This document shows, piece by piece, positions 44,333 to 52,877 of a stretch of DNA of 64,000 bases; within the stretch, counting starts at the first letter, position 1; each line of letters starts with the position of its first letter. Position numbers and translations under genes: made by a program. The stretch is from positions 62,001 through 126,000 of the forward strand of contig CAWIXH010000012.1 in assembly GCA_963839995.1 (NCBI GenBank), read 5' to 3'. The notes beneath the pieces were generated by a model that worked only from the letters and a program-made list of their open reading frames with translations, was not told the DNA's origin and did no database searches. The stretch is from CAWIUB01 sp963839995 (GTDB lineage Bacteria; Actinomycetota; Actinomycetes; Mycobacteriales; Jatrophihabitantaceae).

Positions 44333-46204
44333 TCAACCGAGCTGCTCGTCGACGTAGCACCAGCGCCAGGCCTCGCCCGGCTCGATGCTGCGCATCACTG
44401 GGTGCTTGGTCTGGTGGAAATGCGCAGTCGCGTGCCGCCGCACGGACGAGTCGCAGCAGCCGACGTGCCCGCAGGACAGGCACAGCCTCAGGTGCACCCA
44501 TGTCGTCCCTTCGCGCAGACAGTCCTCGCACGCGCCGGGAGTATTCGGGGTCGCCACCAGCGGCGCGTCGCGCAGGTGCTCGCAGTCTGATCGGATGCGG
44601 GTGGGGGCGGTCAGCTCCTCGTCCAGACGCGCCTCGGCGTCGTCGATGCGGTCGAGCATCGCCTCCTCGACGTCGATTGTGCGCAGCGCGCCGCGCAGCA
44701 CCTCGTGGTCGTAGTTGCCCTCGTCGCGGGCGGCGATGATCGCCTCACGTTCGGCGTCGAGCATCTGCAGCCGCAGCCGCCGGTATGTGGCGTATGGCGT
44801 CTCCAGTTCGCCCTGCGAACGCCCGAGGCGTTCCCACATGAGATTGGCCCGGTAGTCGGCCTTGTCGCGCAGCTGGTCGATGACGTCGGATGGGTCCTCG
44901 GGCAGCCGGACGCGCTCGAGCCGCTCGAGTCCCGCGCTCGTCGCCGTATTGCGCAACGATGCGCCCTGCAACGCATCCTCTGCGGCGTTGGGACCGGTCA
45001 GCTGCATCCGGCGGACCAGCCAGGGCAGCGTGGTGCCCTGAATCAGCAGCGTCCCGGCCACTACCGCAAACGCGGACAGCTGAAGGAGGGCCCGCTGCGG
45101 AGTGCTCTCGGGCAGGATGAACGCCGCGGCGAGCGTCACCACGCCGCGCATGCCGGCCCAGGAGATCACCGCCGACACATTCCAGGCCCAGGCGCGCCGG
45201 CGCATCTGCGGCGAGCCGATCCGGAACACAAGCGCTGAGCCGTACACCCACACGACGCGCGCCAGGATCGTGGCAAGCAGGATCCCGACACAGGTGGCGA
45301 CAATCTGCCACGCGGTGAGGTCGGTCTTGTCGATCGCCTCGACGAGGCTGCGCAGCTGCAGGCCGATGAGCAGGAACACCGCGTTCTCGAGGACGAACGC
45401 GATCGTGCTCCAGTTGGTGTTCTCGGCGATCCGGGATGCGGCCGTCTGGAGCACCGGCGAGCGGTGCCCGAGGTAGAGGCCCATCACGACTACCGCCAGC
45501 ACGCCGGACGAGTGGATCTCCTCCGCCGGTACGAAGGCGATCCACGGCGCGACGAACGACAGCGTGGTGTCGAGGATCGGATCGGTGATGTGCGAGCGGA
45601 TCTTGGCCAGGACGAGGGCCACGACAAGCCCGATCACGACGCCGCCCACGGCCGCCAGCAGGAACCGCCAGGCGACCTCGCCCACCGTGATGTGCCGGGT
45701 CAACCCCGCGATCGCGACGTTGAGTGCGACGAGCGCCGTGGCGTCGTTGACGAGGCTCTCGCCTTCCAGGATGGCCACGACGCGCCGCGGCATGCCTACC
45801 CGTCGGGCGACCGCGCTCGCTGCGACCGCGTCGGTGGGCGCGACTACGGCGCCGATGGCGAAGCACGCCGCGAGCGACGCGATGGGGGCGATCCACCAGG
45901 CCACCAGGCCGACCGCGACCGCGGTGAACGCCACCGCTCCCACTGACAGCAGCAGGATCGGCCTGCGGTTGGCGCGAAAGTCGACCAGCGACGTGCGGAT
46001 CGCGGACGCGTAGAGCAGCGGCGGGAGCAGCCCGAACAGCACCAGGTCGGAGTTGATCTCGAAGCTCGGCATGCCGGGGATGAACGAGATGACCACGCCC
46101 ACCACGACCAGCAGCAGTGGCGGCGACCAGCCCAGCCGCTCGCCACCTCCGGCCACGAGCCCGACCAGGATGACCAGCCCAACGATCTGAACCGCGATAT
46201 GCAC
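44333..46204 (-). CDS. CPA1 Na+/H+ antiporter fused to a UBP-type zinc finger
   Basis: The 623-residue protein has 12-13 membrane helices (1-400) of the NhaP/CPA1 type, with the signature AIGAVVAPTDAVAASAV and EGESLVNDATALVAL. A cytoplasmic helical region (about 410-550) follows. A C-terminal zf-UBP domain (about 550-620) reads CEHLRDAPL...CEDCLREGTTWVHLRLCLSCGHVGCCDSSVRRHATAHFHQTKHPVM. UBP fingers bind the free C-terminal Gly-Gly of ubiquitin in eukaryotes; what they bind in bacteria is unknown. Exchange of Na+ or K+ for H+ is inferred from the family. GTG 46204 is the start. Confidence 0.93.
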   Translation of the reverse strand: MHIAVQIVGLVILVGLVAGGGERLGWSPPLLLVVVGVVISFIPGMPSFEINSDLVLFGLLPPLLYASAIRTSLVDFRANRRPILLLSVGAVAFTAVAVGLVAWWIAPIASLAACFAIGAVVAPTDAVAASAVARRVGMPRRVVAILEGESLVNDATALVALNVAIAGLTRHITVGEVAWRFLLAAVGGVVIGLVVALVLAKIRSHITDPILDTTLSFVAPWIAFVPAEEIHSSGVLAVVVMGLYLGHRSPVLQTAASRIAENTNWSTIAFVLENAVFLLIGLQLRSLVEAIDKTDLTAWQIVATCVGILLATILARVVWVYGSALVFRIGSPQMRRRAWAWNVSAVISWAGMRGVVTLAAAFILPESTPQRALLQLSAFAVVAGTLLIQGTTLPWLVRRMQLTGPNAAEDALQGASLRNTATSAGLERLERVRLPEDPSDVIDQLRDKADYRANLMWERLGRSQGELETPYATYRRLRLQMLDAEREAIIAARDEGNYDHEVLRGALRTIDVEEAMLDRIDDAEARLDEELTAPTRIRSDCEHLRDAPLVATPNTPGACEDCLREGTTWVHLRLCLSCGHVGCCDSSVRRHATAHFHQTKHPVMRSIEPGEAWRWCYVDEQLG

Positions 46205-46618
46205 CGCTACATCATCCTGGCTCAGCCACCTGGTCCCCGAGCAGTTCGGCGGTTCGAACGGGCTCGGTGACCTGGGTCAGTACTCCGCGTCGGAGCGGAA
46301 CTGCAGAGCCGTCGCCGCGAGGGTGCCCGTGGGGGGCGCGGCTGATAGTAGAACAGTGCGCCGGCAGTGGAGTCGTCGGACCAGGCGCAGAACGACCGCT
46401 GCACGCCGCAGCGGAACGCCCCGCCGAGCGGGGCGCCGGCACGTCGTCCGCGTCTTTCACGCCCGCGCCGGGCATCACGCCGGCTACGAACTCGCGCAAC
46501 GTGACGCCGCCAGCGACCAGCTCAGCCCGCAGACGCTCCCGTCCCTCAACCGAGCGAGGACGGAAGTGTCATCGGGCTGGCTGCCGCGTAGTTCGCGCAT
46601 CGCCTAGCGTTCAAGGCT
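46205..46618. other. Gene-free region with a possible gene remnant and a hairpin
   Basis: No convincing gene is present. One minus-strand frame contains RSFCAWSDDSTAGALFYYQPRP, which recalls small actinobacterial lipoprotein-like proteins with a CAWxDxSTxG segment, but it is short and flanked by non-protein-like sequence, so it looks like a decayed remnant. CGCCCCGC-CGA-GCGGGGCG at 46417-46435 is a strong hairpin. Confidence 0.4.
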
Positions 46619-47065
46619 GTGGCGACCCGAGTGTTGTTCGTGTGCCTCGGCAACATCTGCCGCTCGCCGACGGCCGAGGGCGTGCTGCGGCATCTCATCA
46701 CCAAGCGCGGTTGCCGGCGGGACGTCGAAGTGGACAGCGCCGGTACCGGCGCCTGGCATGTCGGGGCCTCTCCCGATGAGCGCGCTGCCGAAGCGGCGCG
46801 GGCACGCGGCATCGCGTTGTCCGGCCGAGCGCGGCAGGTGACGTTTCGCGACTTCGCCGAGTTCGACCTGCTGCTTGCAATGGACGAGGAGAACGCCCTG
46901 GAGCTGCGGAGGCTCGCGCCGCCGGGCACCGCGCACAAGATCCGGCGCCTGGCAGACGTCGACGTTCCCGACCCCTACTACGGGGGCGCCCGCGGCTTCG
47001 AGACGGTCCTGGACCTCGTCACCGACGCCTGCGCAAGGCTGCTCGATGAGCTATGTGAAGCGTGA
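46619..47065 (+). CDS. Low-molecular-weight protein-tyrosine phosphatase
   Basis: The 148-residue protein has the active-site loop FVCLGNICRSPTAE (C-x5-R-S) at the N-terminus and the general-acid Asp in DVPDPYYGG. It dephosphorylates protein tyrosines and in related bacteria links to virulence or capsule control. GTG 46619 is the start. It overlaps the next gene by 20 bases. Confidence 0.93.
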   Translation: MATRVLFVCLGNICRSPTAEGVLRHLITKRGCRRDVEVDSAGTGAWHVGASPDERAAEAARARGIALSGRARQVTFRDFAEFDLLLAMDEENALELRRLAPPGTAHKIRRLADVDVPDPYYGGARGFETVLDLVTDACARLLDELCEA

Positions 47066-47729
47066 CCCGGCGCCGCTGGAAGCGGCCGGCCTGCGCTGGC
47101 TGGCTGAGGCGGGCGCACGCGTGCCGCGGGTCCTCGAGGAGCGGCCCGGGCTGCTGGTGCTGCAACGTATCGAGCCGGGCACGCTGACCACGGCCGGCGA
47201 GGAGGACCTCGGCCGGATGCTCGCCATGCTGCACCGCGCCGGCGCACCGCGCTTCGGGTCGCTGCCCGCGCCGGGCCGGTTCTTCGTGGGCCGCTGCGAG
47301 CTACCCTCACCCGAGGGCGGCGACTGGAATGCTTACTACCTCGAGCACCGGCTGCTGCCGCTGGCCGAACGGCTGGGCGTGGTGGCCGAGATCGAACGGG
47401 TCCGCGTCGAATCGCCTGGCGAGCCGCCAGCCCGGCTGCACGGCGACCTGTGGTCGGGCAACATCCTCGCCGGCCGCGACGGCCTGCCCTGGCTGATCGA
47501 TCCGGCTGCCTACGGCGGGCATCGCGAGGTGGACTTTGCGATGCTCGACCTGTTCGGGCACATCCCGCAGCGGACGGTCGCGGCGTACGAGGAGATCGCG
47601 CCGCTCGCCGACGACTGGCGGGACCGGATCGCACTCTGGCAGCTGTTCCCACTGCTCGTGCACGCGGTGCTTTTCGGCGGCGGTTACTTCACCCGGGCAC
47701 GCGCGCTCGCGGCACGGCTGGCGCGGTAG
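47046..47729 (+). CDS. Fructosamine kinase family protein
   Basis: The 227-residue protein is a short fructosamine/ketosamine-3-kinase with LVLQRIEPG, GRMLAMLHRAGAPRFG, the catalytic loop RLHGDLWSGNIL and the metal loop LIDPAAYGGHREVDFAML. Such kinases phosphorylate Amadori products so they can be removed from glycated proteins. The pairing with LMW phosphatase genes is known from other bacteria, where the phosphatase can act on ribulosamine phosphates. The ATG at 47046 overlaps the phosphatase gene, implying co-translation. It lacks about 30 N-terminal residues of longer relatives. Confidence 0.88.
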   Translation: MSYVKRDPAPLEAAGLRWLAEAGARVPRVLEERPGLLVLQRIEPGTLTTAGEEDLGRMLAMLHRAGAPRFGSLPAPGRFFVGRCELPSPEGGDWNAYYLEHRLLPLAERLGVVAEIERVRVESPGEPPARLHGDLWSGNILAGRDGLPWLIDPAAYGGHREVDFAMLDLFGHIPQRTVAAYEEIAPLADDWRDRIALWQLFPLLVHAVLFGGGYFTRARALAARLAR

Positions 47730-47768
47730 GGATTGACGAGCGCGGGGGCGTTGCGCAGGTCACCTACC

Positions 47769-47820
47769 CGAGTTGTTCGACCCCGGGCGCGCCCTGCCCC
47801 GCCCGGGGTCGAACAACTCG
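47769..47820. terminator. Bidirectional 20-bp-stem terminator
   Basis: CGAGTTGTTCGACCCCGGGC (47769-47788) pairs perfectly over 20 bases with GCCCGGGGTCGAACAACTCG (47801-47820) across a 12-base loop. It lies between the converging fructosamine kinase and XPB helicase genes. The outer 14 bases are the same as in the hairpin at 28064-28115. Confidence 0.85.
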
Positions 47821-47821
47821 G

Positions 47822-47901
47822 CGTGGGGGCGTGGGGGCGTGGGGGCGTGGGGGCGTGGGGGCGTGGGGGCGTGGGGACGTGGGGACGTGGGGACGTGGGG
47901 T
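47822..47901 (+). repeat. Ten 8-bp G-rich repeats (CGTGGGGn)
   Basis: CGTGGGGG is repeated six times, CGTGGGGA three times and CGTGGGGT once in perfect 8-base register, immediately after the terminator hairpin. Four-to-five-guanine runs every 8 bases could form stacked G-quadruplexes on the plus strand. It lies in the 3' untranslated region of the XPB gene (minus strand), which would read C-rich. Confidence 0.9.
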
Positions 47902-47918
47902 GTGGGGGTGGCGTGGCG

Positions 47919-49568
47919 CTACAGCGGCCGGAGCAGGTCGTCGGCGTCGATGATCGTGTATCCGTAGCCCTGCTCGGCCAGGAACCGCTGCCGGTGTGCG
48001 GCGTAGTCGGCGTCGAGGGTGTCCCGGGCGACGACGGTGTAGAAATGCGCCTGCCGGCCGTCGTGCTTGGGGCGCAGCACCCGGCCGAGCCGCTGCGCCT
48101 CCTCCTGCCGCGAGCCGAACGTCCCGGAGATCTGCACCGCCACCGCGGCCTCGGGCAGGTCGATGGCGAAGTTGGCCACCTTGCTGACCACCAGCACCCG
48201 CGTCTCCCCCGCGCGGAAGGAGTCGTATAGCCGTTCGCGCTCGCGGTTCGTGGTGGAACCCTGGATGATCGGGACACCGCCGAGGTGATCGGCGATGTCG
48301 CCGAGCTGTTCGAGGTACGCGCCTATGACGAGGATCTGGTCGTCGGGGTGCCTGTCGACGATTCGCTCGATGACGGGCAACTTCGTCCGGGCCGTGGCGG
48401 CGATCTTGTAGCGGTCCTCGGGCTCGGCCGTCGCATACGACATTCGTTCGGCGTCGGTGAGCGTCACCCGCACCTCGGTGCAGTCGGCCGGAGCGATCCA
48501 GCCCTGGTTCTCGATGTCCTTCCACGGCGCGTCGTACCGCTTCGGGCCGATCAGGCTGAACACGTCACCCTCCCGGCCGTCCTCGCGGATCAGCGTCGCG
48601 GTGAGCCCGAGCCGCCGGCGGGACTGCAGGTCGGCGGTGAGCCGGAAGATCGGTGCGGGCAGCAGGTGCACCTCGTCGTAGACGATAAGGCCCCAGTCGC
48701 GCGAGTCGAACAGCTCCAGGTGCCGGTACTCGCCCTTGCGGCGGGTCGTCATGATCTGGTACGTGGCGATCGTAACGGGACGGATCTCCTTACGTTCTCC
48801 GGAATACTCGCCGATCTCGTCCTCGGTGAGCGACGTGCGGGCGAGAAGTTCCCGCTTCCACTGCCGTCCGGCCACGGTGTTCGTGACCAGGATCAGCGTG
48901 GTGGCCATGGCCTCGGCCATCGCCGCGGCGCCGACCAGCGTCTTGCCCGCGCCGCACGGCAGCACGACGACTCCCGAGCCACCGGCCCAGAACGAGTCGG
49001 CGGCCTGCCGCTGATAGTCGCGCAGGTGCCAGCCGTCCTGCCGCAGTTCGATCGGGTGCGCCTCGCCGTCGACGTAGCCGGCTTGGTCCTCGGCGGGCCA
49101 GCCCACCTTGAGCAGCGCCTGCTTGAGCCGCCCCCGTTCGGACGGGTGGACCAGTACGGTGTCGTCGTCGATGCGCTCGCCGAGCATCGGCGCGATCTTC
49201 TTCTGTCGCAGCACCTCTTCCAGCACCGCGCGGTCCAGCGATATCAGGACGAGCCCGTGGGTCGGGTGCTTGACCAGCTGCAGCCGTCCGTAGCGGTCCA
49301 TTGTGTCGGCGACGTCGACGAGCAGCGCGTGCGGCACCGCGTAGCGGCTGTAGCGCACCAGCGCGTCGACCACCTGCTCCGCGTCGTGCCCGGCGGCGCG
49401 GGCATTCCATAGTCCCAGCGGGGTAAGCCGGTATGTGTGCACGTGCTCCGGCGAGCGTTCCAGCTCGGCGAACGGCGCGATGGCGGCTCGCGCATCCGGC
49501 GCCGATGGATGGTCGACTTCGAGCAGCAGTGTCTTATCGGACTGGACGATCAGCGGGCCGTCGCTCAT
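47919..49568 (-). CDS. XPB/Ssl2-type DNA repair helicase
   Basis: The 549-residue superfamily-2 helicase has an N-terminal XPB domain (about 1-190). The ATPase core follows with LPCGAGKTLVG (motif I), YDEVHLLPAP (motif II), the XPB-specific RED motif in TATLIREDGREGD, and motif VI in GTFGSRQEEAQRLGRVLRPK. Bacterial XPB unwinds DNA 3'-5' and is thought to act in nucleotide-excision-type repair. ATG 49568 gives the normal length. It lies directly downstream of the helicase-associated gene, the arrangement found in mycobacteria. Confidence 0.94.
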   Translation of the reverse strand: MSDGPLIVQSDKTLLLEVDHPSAPDARAAIAPFAELERSPEHVHTYRLTPLGLWNARAAGHDAEQVVDALVRYSRYAVPHALLVDVADTMDRYGRLQLVKHPTHGLVLISLDRAVLEEVLRQKKIAPMLGERIDDDTVLVHPSERGRLKQALLKVGWPAEDQAGYVDGEAHPIELRQDGWHLRDYQRQAADSFWAGGSGVVVLPCGAGKTLVGAAAMAEAMATTLILVTNTVAGRQWKRELLARTSLTEDEIGEYSGERKEIRPVTIATYQIMTTRRKGEYRHLELFDSRDWGLIVYDEVHLLPAPIFRLTADLQSRRRLGLTATLIREDGREGDVFSLIGPKRYDAPWKDIENQGWIAPADCTEVRVTLTDAERMSYATAEPEDRYKIAATARTKLPVIERIVDRHPDDQILVIGAYLEQLGDIADHLGGVPIIQGSTTNRERERLYDSFRAGETRVLVVSKVANFAIDLPEAAVAVQISGTFGSRQEEAQRLGRVLRPKHDGRQAHFYTVVARDTLDADYAAHRQRFLAEQGYGYTIIDADDLLRPL

Positions 49569-49605
49569 ATGTTGGTCACCATGTCGAGTGTCAAACGTCG
49601 GAGGG

Positions 49606-52029
49606 TCACTCGGGTGTTCCCTCGGCCGGGCGGTCGTCGACCAGGCCCGCAGCGGTGATGTGGTGCAATGCGAACGACTCCAGCCTCCCCGTCGCCACGT
49701 CGTGGCCGCGCAGCATGCCACCGGCCATCGAGATCGGCTCGATCGTGTGCTGCGAGGCGGTGCCGTGGCTATCGACGTAGCCGAGCCAGACCTGAACGCC
49801 GGACCGGATCGCATTGCGCAGCAGGCCGAGCGTGGCGGCGGTGGTCACGCCCGGGATCTGCTGGGCAGTCGGGCGGACCCGGCTGCGCACGTTGCGCACT
49901 TGGGAGAGCTGATCGCCGGCTCGCATCCGCCGGATCAGCTCGGCCAGGTGGGCTGGCGAGTCGCCGGCGCTGCGGGCCCGTGACAGCCGCGACATCGGCC
50001 GGGAGGGCGCCCGGGGAGCGTCCGCGTCGAGCGAGACGATGCCGCCGTCGGGGGACTCCGCTGATGGCGCGTAGCCCGCGTCCCGCAAGACGTCGACGAT
50101 GCGGGCGACCGGGGCCGTGGACACCACGACCGTCGGGGCGATGCGGCGCAGCCCGAGTGGTTCGGTGGGCCGCTCCGCCACGACGCGCGACAACAACGCC
50201 TCGTCGTCGCAGCGCAGGTACGCGGACGCCACACCGGAACGCAACAGGCCGTGCCGGCGCGCGGCGTCGTCGATCAGATAGCTCAAGGCCTGCGGCACCG
50301 GCGTGCGGGAGCGGGTGGCGAACAGCTCGGTCAGCTCGGCGCCGCTTCGACCGGCGTCCAGTGCGCGGCGCACCGATGCTTCGGTGACCCGGTACACATG
50401 GCCGCCACCCGTCGACTCGAGGTCTGCGGTGAGCGTCAGCTCGCGGGCGAGGTCCGGCTCCGGGGGTCCGGGCACGACCACGGTCAGGTCGGGTTGGACC
50501 AGGAAATGCCCGACGGGGTCGGGCAGGCTTTCGGTGAGCGCGTCCTCGGCGGTGCCGTGGGAATGCGGCGAACCGGCGAGCAACGCTCGCGCGTAGCCGG
50601 TGAGACCACCTGCCGCTGTCACGCCGAGCAGTGCCGCCTCGGCGAGCACCGCTGCAGCGGCGTTCCGCTGCGCGGCGGCCCGCCGGGGCGCCTGCCAGCC
50701 CAGCCGGGTGAGCACGGCGACCGGCTCGGCCGGTGAGCTGCCGGGTGGCAGGCCGGCGAGCACGGCCAGCACCTGCGCGCGCAGTGCTGGGACGGTGCCC
50801 CGCTCGGCGTCCGGGCCGAGCACGGTGATCAGCCGGTCCCGGTCGTCGCGCAGGCCGACGAGGCTCGGCTGACGGCTCATCGCAAGCCAGGCCGCGCTCA
50901 GTGCGGTCCACTGTCTGGCTGGCTCCCGCCGCAGCCAGTCGTCGTAGTCCGGCGTCGGCAGGTAGACCGGCGCCGGTCCGGGTGTCGCCCCCAGCAGCCC
51001 GGCGGCGGCCGCGACCTCGATCAGCAGCGCGGCACTCGCCTCGTCCACGTCCATCGCGCGAGCGGTCCGCCGCAACTCCCGGACGCCGACGCCGCCGGTG
51101 CGCAGCAGGGCAGGAGGCCGACGCGTCCATTCCTGCGACAGCGACTCGACCAGGTGCAGTGCCCCGAGGACCGCGGTCGTGCCGAGCCGGTCGAGCTCCG
51201 CAGACGGCCGTTCGACCAGCTCGATCGGTGGCGGCGCGGGACTGATCTCGCCGAGCGGGTGGGCGCCGCGTACTGCCAGCCCCACCTCGCGCGGCAGTTC
51301 GACGGTCTGCGGGTCGATCGGTACGAGCAGCCCGCGGCCAATCAGCCGATGCGGGGGCGACGTGGGCTCGGCTGAACCCAGCGCATCGCGCACCGCACCG
51401 ATCGGCGGGCCGGCCGCCAGCCGATCCAGCACGTCCCGTTCGGCAGGCGTCACGTCGGCCAGCAGCCGGGCGAGCATGAGCGGGGCGCGCAGTACGTCGG
51501 CGACGGCCGCTCCGGCTCGTGGCTGGGTGCTCGGCGGTAGCCCGAGCCACCGCAGCACACCGGCGATCGTCACGTCGGACACGCTGCGCAGCAGCAGCGC
51601 AGCGGGCCGGCCGAGTCCGGCCGGGTACGGGCCGATCGCCTCACGCGCAACGCCCAGCAGGTGCAGCGCGTCGTCGTCACCCCACATCAGGACGACGGCA
51701 CGCAACTCGTCAAGGGCAGGCCGCAGCGGCACGTCGGGTAGCAGCGCTGTCAGCGCGGCGATCGGCAGTGGCCGATCGTCCTCCGCGGCGAGCACGACCG
51801 CCTCCAAGACGCGCAGCGGGTAGGCCGCGAGGCCGTCGACGACCCGCTGCACGGACGTGCGGACGCCGATCCGGCTGGCCAGCGCGGCCAGGTCGCCCGG
51901 GGCGGGCAGGGCCAGATCGGGGCGGCGGCGCAGCAGCTCGGCGAGTTCGGTGTCGCTGCGCCGGCGTAGCCACTCGGTCAGTGTGGCCGGAGGTTCGCTC
52001 TCGGCGGAGCGGGCGGCCCTACTGGTCAA
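49606..52029 (-). CDS. Helicase-associated domain protein (XPB partner)
   Basis: The 807-residue protein is the conserved actinobacterial neighbour of XPB. It opens LTEWLRRRSDTELAELLRRRPDLALPAPGDLAALA and repeats winged-helix segments, ending with a helicase-C-like WYL-resembling region (LLRNAIRSGVQVWLGYVDSHGTASQHTIEPISMAGGMLRGHD). It has no Walker motifs, so it is not itself a helicase. Co-transcription with XPB is likely, the gap being 37 bases. The start codon is a weak TTG at 52029. Confidence 0.85.
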   Translation of the reverse strand: MTSRAARSAESEPPATLTEWLRRRSDTELAELLRRRPDLALPAPGDLAALASRIGVRTSVQRVVDGLAAYPLRVLEAVVLAAEDDRPLPIAALTALLPDVPLRPALDELRAVVLMWGDDDALHLLGVAREAIGPYPAGLGRPAALLLRSVSDVTIAGVLRWLGLPPSTQPRAGAAVADVLRAPLMLARLLADVTPAERDVLDRLAAGPPIGAVRDALGSAEPTSPPHRLIGRGLLVPIDPQTVELPREVGLAVRGAHPLGEISPAPPPIELVERPSAELDRLGTTAVLGALHLVESLSQEWTRRPPALLRTGGVGVRELRRTARAMDVDEASAALLIEVAAAAGLLGATPGPAPVYLPTPDYDDWLRREPARQWTALSAAWLAMSRQPSLVGLRDDRDRLITVLGPDAERGTVPALRAQVLAVLAGLPPGSSPAEPVAVLTRLGWQAPRRAAAQRNAAAAVLAEAALLGVTAAGGLTGYARALLAGSPHSHGTAEDALTESLPDPVGHFLVQPDLTVVVPGPPEPDLARELTLTADLESTGGGHVYRVTEASVRRALDAGRSGAELTELFATRSRTPVPQALSYLIDDAARRHGLLRSGVASAYLRCDDEALLSRVVAERPTEPLGLRRIAPTVVVSTAPVARIVDVLRDAGYAPSAESPDGGIVSLDADAPRAPSRPMSRLSRARSAGDSPAHLAELIRRMRAGDQLSQVRNVRSRVRPTAQQIPGVTTAATLGLLRNAIRSGVQVWLGYVDSHGTASQHTIEPISMAGGMLRGHDVATGRLESFALHHITAAGLVDDRPAEGTPE

Positions 52030-52032
52030 GGC

Positions 52033-52251
52033 TCAATCGCCGGCGAGGTGGGGTCGATCGGCCGGGCCAGGGTGCGTGTAGGCGATGCGGTCGAGGGGCA
52101 ACGGGAACTCGACGTCCTGGCCGAACGGCGAGAACGGTCCCGCTATGTCGCCCGCGAGCTCGTCGACGTGGAAATCCGCGATGATCTGCGGCTGCCCGTC
52201 CAGACGCGTAGCCCGGTACGGTTCGGGGAGATTCGACGTCCTGCTCGCCAT
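52033..52251 (-). CDS. Conserved hypothetical small protein
   Basis: The 72-residue protein (LPEPYRATRLDGQPQIIADFHVDELAGDIAGPFSPFGQDVEFPLPLDRIAYTHPG) has no known domain. The motif-like composition and position directly before the XPB-partner gene (3-base gap) suggest a member of that operon. The frame lacks hydrophobic segments. Confidence 0.6.
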   Translation of the reverse strand: MASRTSNLPEPYRATRLDGQPQIIADFHVDELAGDIAGPFSPFGQDVEFPLPLDRIAYTHPGPADRPHLAGD

Positions 52252-52358
52252 CTGGGCACCCTTCGACCGGTGACATGCCGACTCACCAGTCTGCCATGCT
52301 CGGTGCAGGCATCAGAATTCTTGCGCAATGACCGGCGCGGGCCAGTAACCTAGGCAGC

Positions 52359-52383
52359 GAAGGCACCGCGGTGCGGTGCCTTC
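52359..52383 (+). promoter_or_regulatory. Leader hairpin before the second cold-shock gene
   Basis: GAAGGCACCGC and GCGGTGCCTTC form an 11-base perfect stem with a 3-base loop (GGT), about 50 bases before the csp start. It may be an attenuator-like or stabilising structure in the leader; no T-run follows. Confidence 0.55.
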
Positions 52384-52433
52384 GCTTGTGTCGGTGCCTA
52401 CCAGTGCAAGTTCGACGAACTAGGGAGCGTCCG

Positions 52434-52817
52434 GTGCCTACCGGCAAGGTGAAGTGGTTCAACGCGGACAAGGGCTTCGGCTTCCTGTCCGATGACGAAG
52501 GCGACGACGTCTTCGTGCATCGCGACGCCCTTCCCGCGGGGGTCACCGAGCTGAAGCCCGGCCAGCGCGTGGAGTTCGGCATCGTCCAGGGGCGCAAGGG
52601 CAGCCAGGCCCTGTCCGTTCGGGTGCTCGAGCCGATGCCGTCGGTAGTCCGGGCCACGCGCAAACCCCCCGACGAGATGACCCCGATCGTCGAGGACCTG
52701 ATCAAACTGCTTGACGGCGTGTCGAACTCGCTACGTCGCGGCCGTTATCCCGAGCGTGGCGAGGCGCGCAAGGTGGCGTCGGTGCTTCGCGCAGTGGCCG
52801 ACAACCTCGACGCCTGA
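52434..52817 (+). CDS. Cold-shock protein with C-terminal extension (CspB-like)
   Basis: The 127-residue protein has a cold-shock domain (1-70; KGFGFL and VFVHRDAL) and a 55-residue tail (PIVEDLIKLLDGVSNSLRRGRYPERGEARKVASVLRAVADNLD). The same layout is seen in mycobacterial CspB beside XPB and MFS genes. AGGGAG 9 bases before GTG 52434 sets the start. Confidence 0.93.
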   Translation: MPTGKVKWFNADKGFGFLSDDEGDDVFVHRDALPAGVTELKPGQRVEFGIVQGRKGSQALSVRVLEPMPSVVRATRKPPDEMTPIVEDLIKLLDGVSNSLRRGRYPERGEARKVASVLRAVADNLDA

Positions 52818-52830
52818 GTTGGCGTCCGCA

Positions 52831-52877
52831 ACTTCGGGAGTCTCTGGTTCACCCCCTGGACCGCAAACTCCCGAAGT
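52831..52877. terminator. Bidirectional terminator between csp and mqnD
   Basis: ACTTCGGGAGT (52831-52841) is matched perfectly by ACTCCCGAAGT (52867-52877). The right arm lies inside the last codons of mqnD. It would serve both converging genes. Confidence 0.7.

Noticed and set aside
46212..46499. A 95-residue minus-strand frame in the gap after the antiporter gene
   Set aside because: No ribosome site, no known family and patchy composition; treated as part of a remnant.
47821..47901. The 8-base direct repeats as a CRISPR array
   Set aside because: Units are too short, contiguous and spacer-free.
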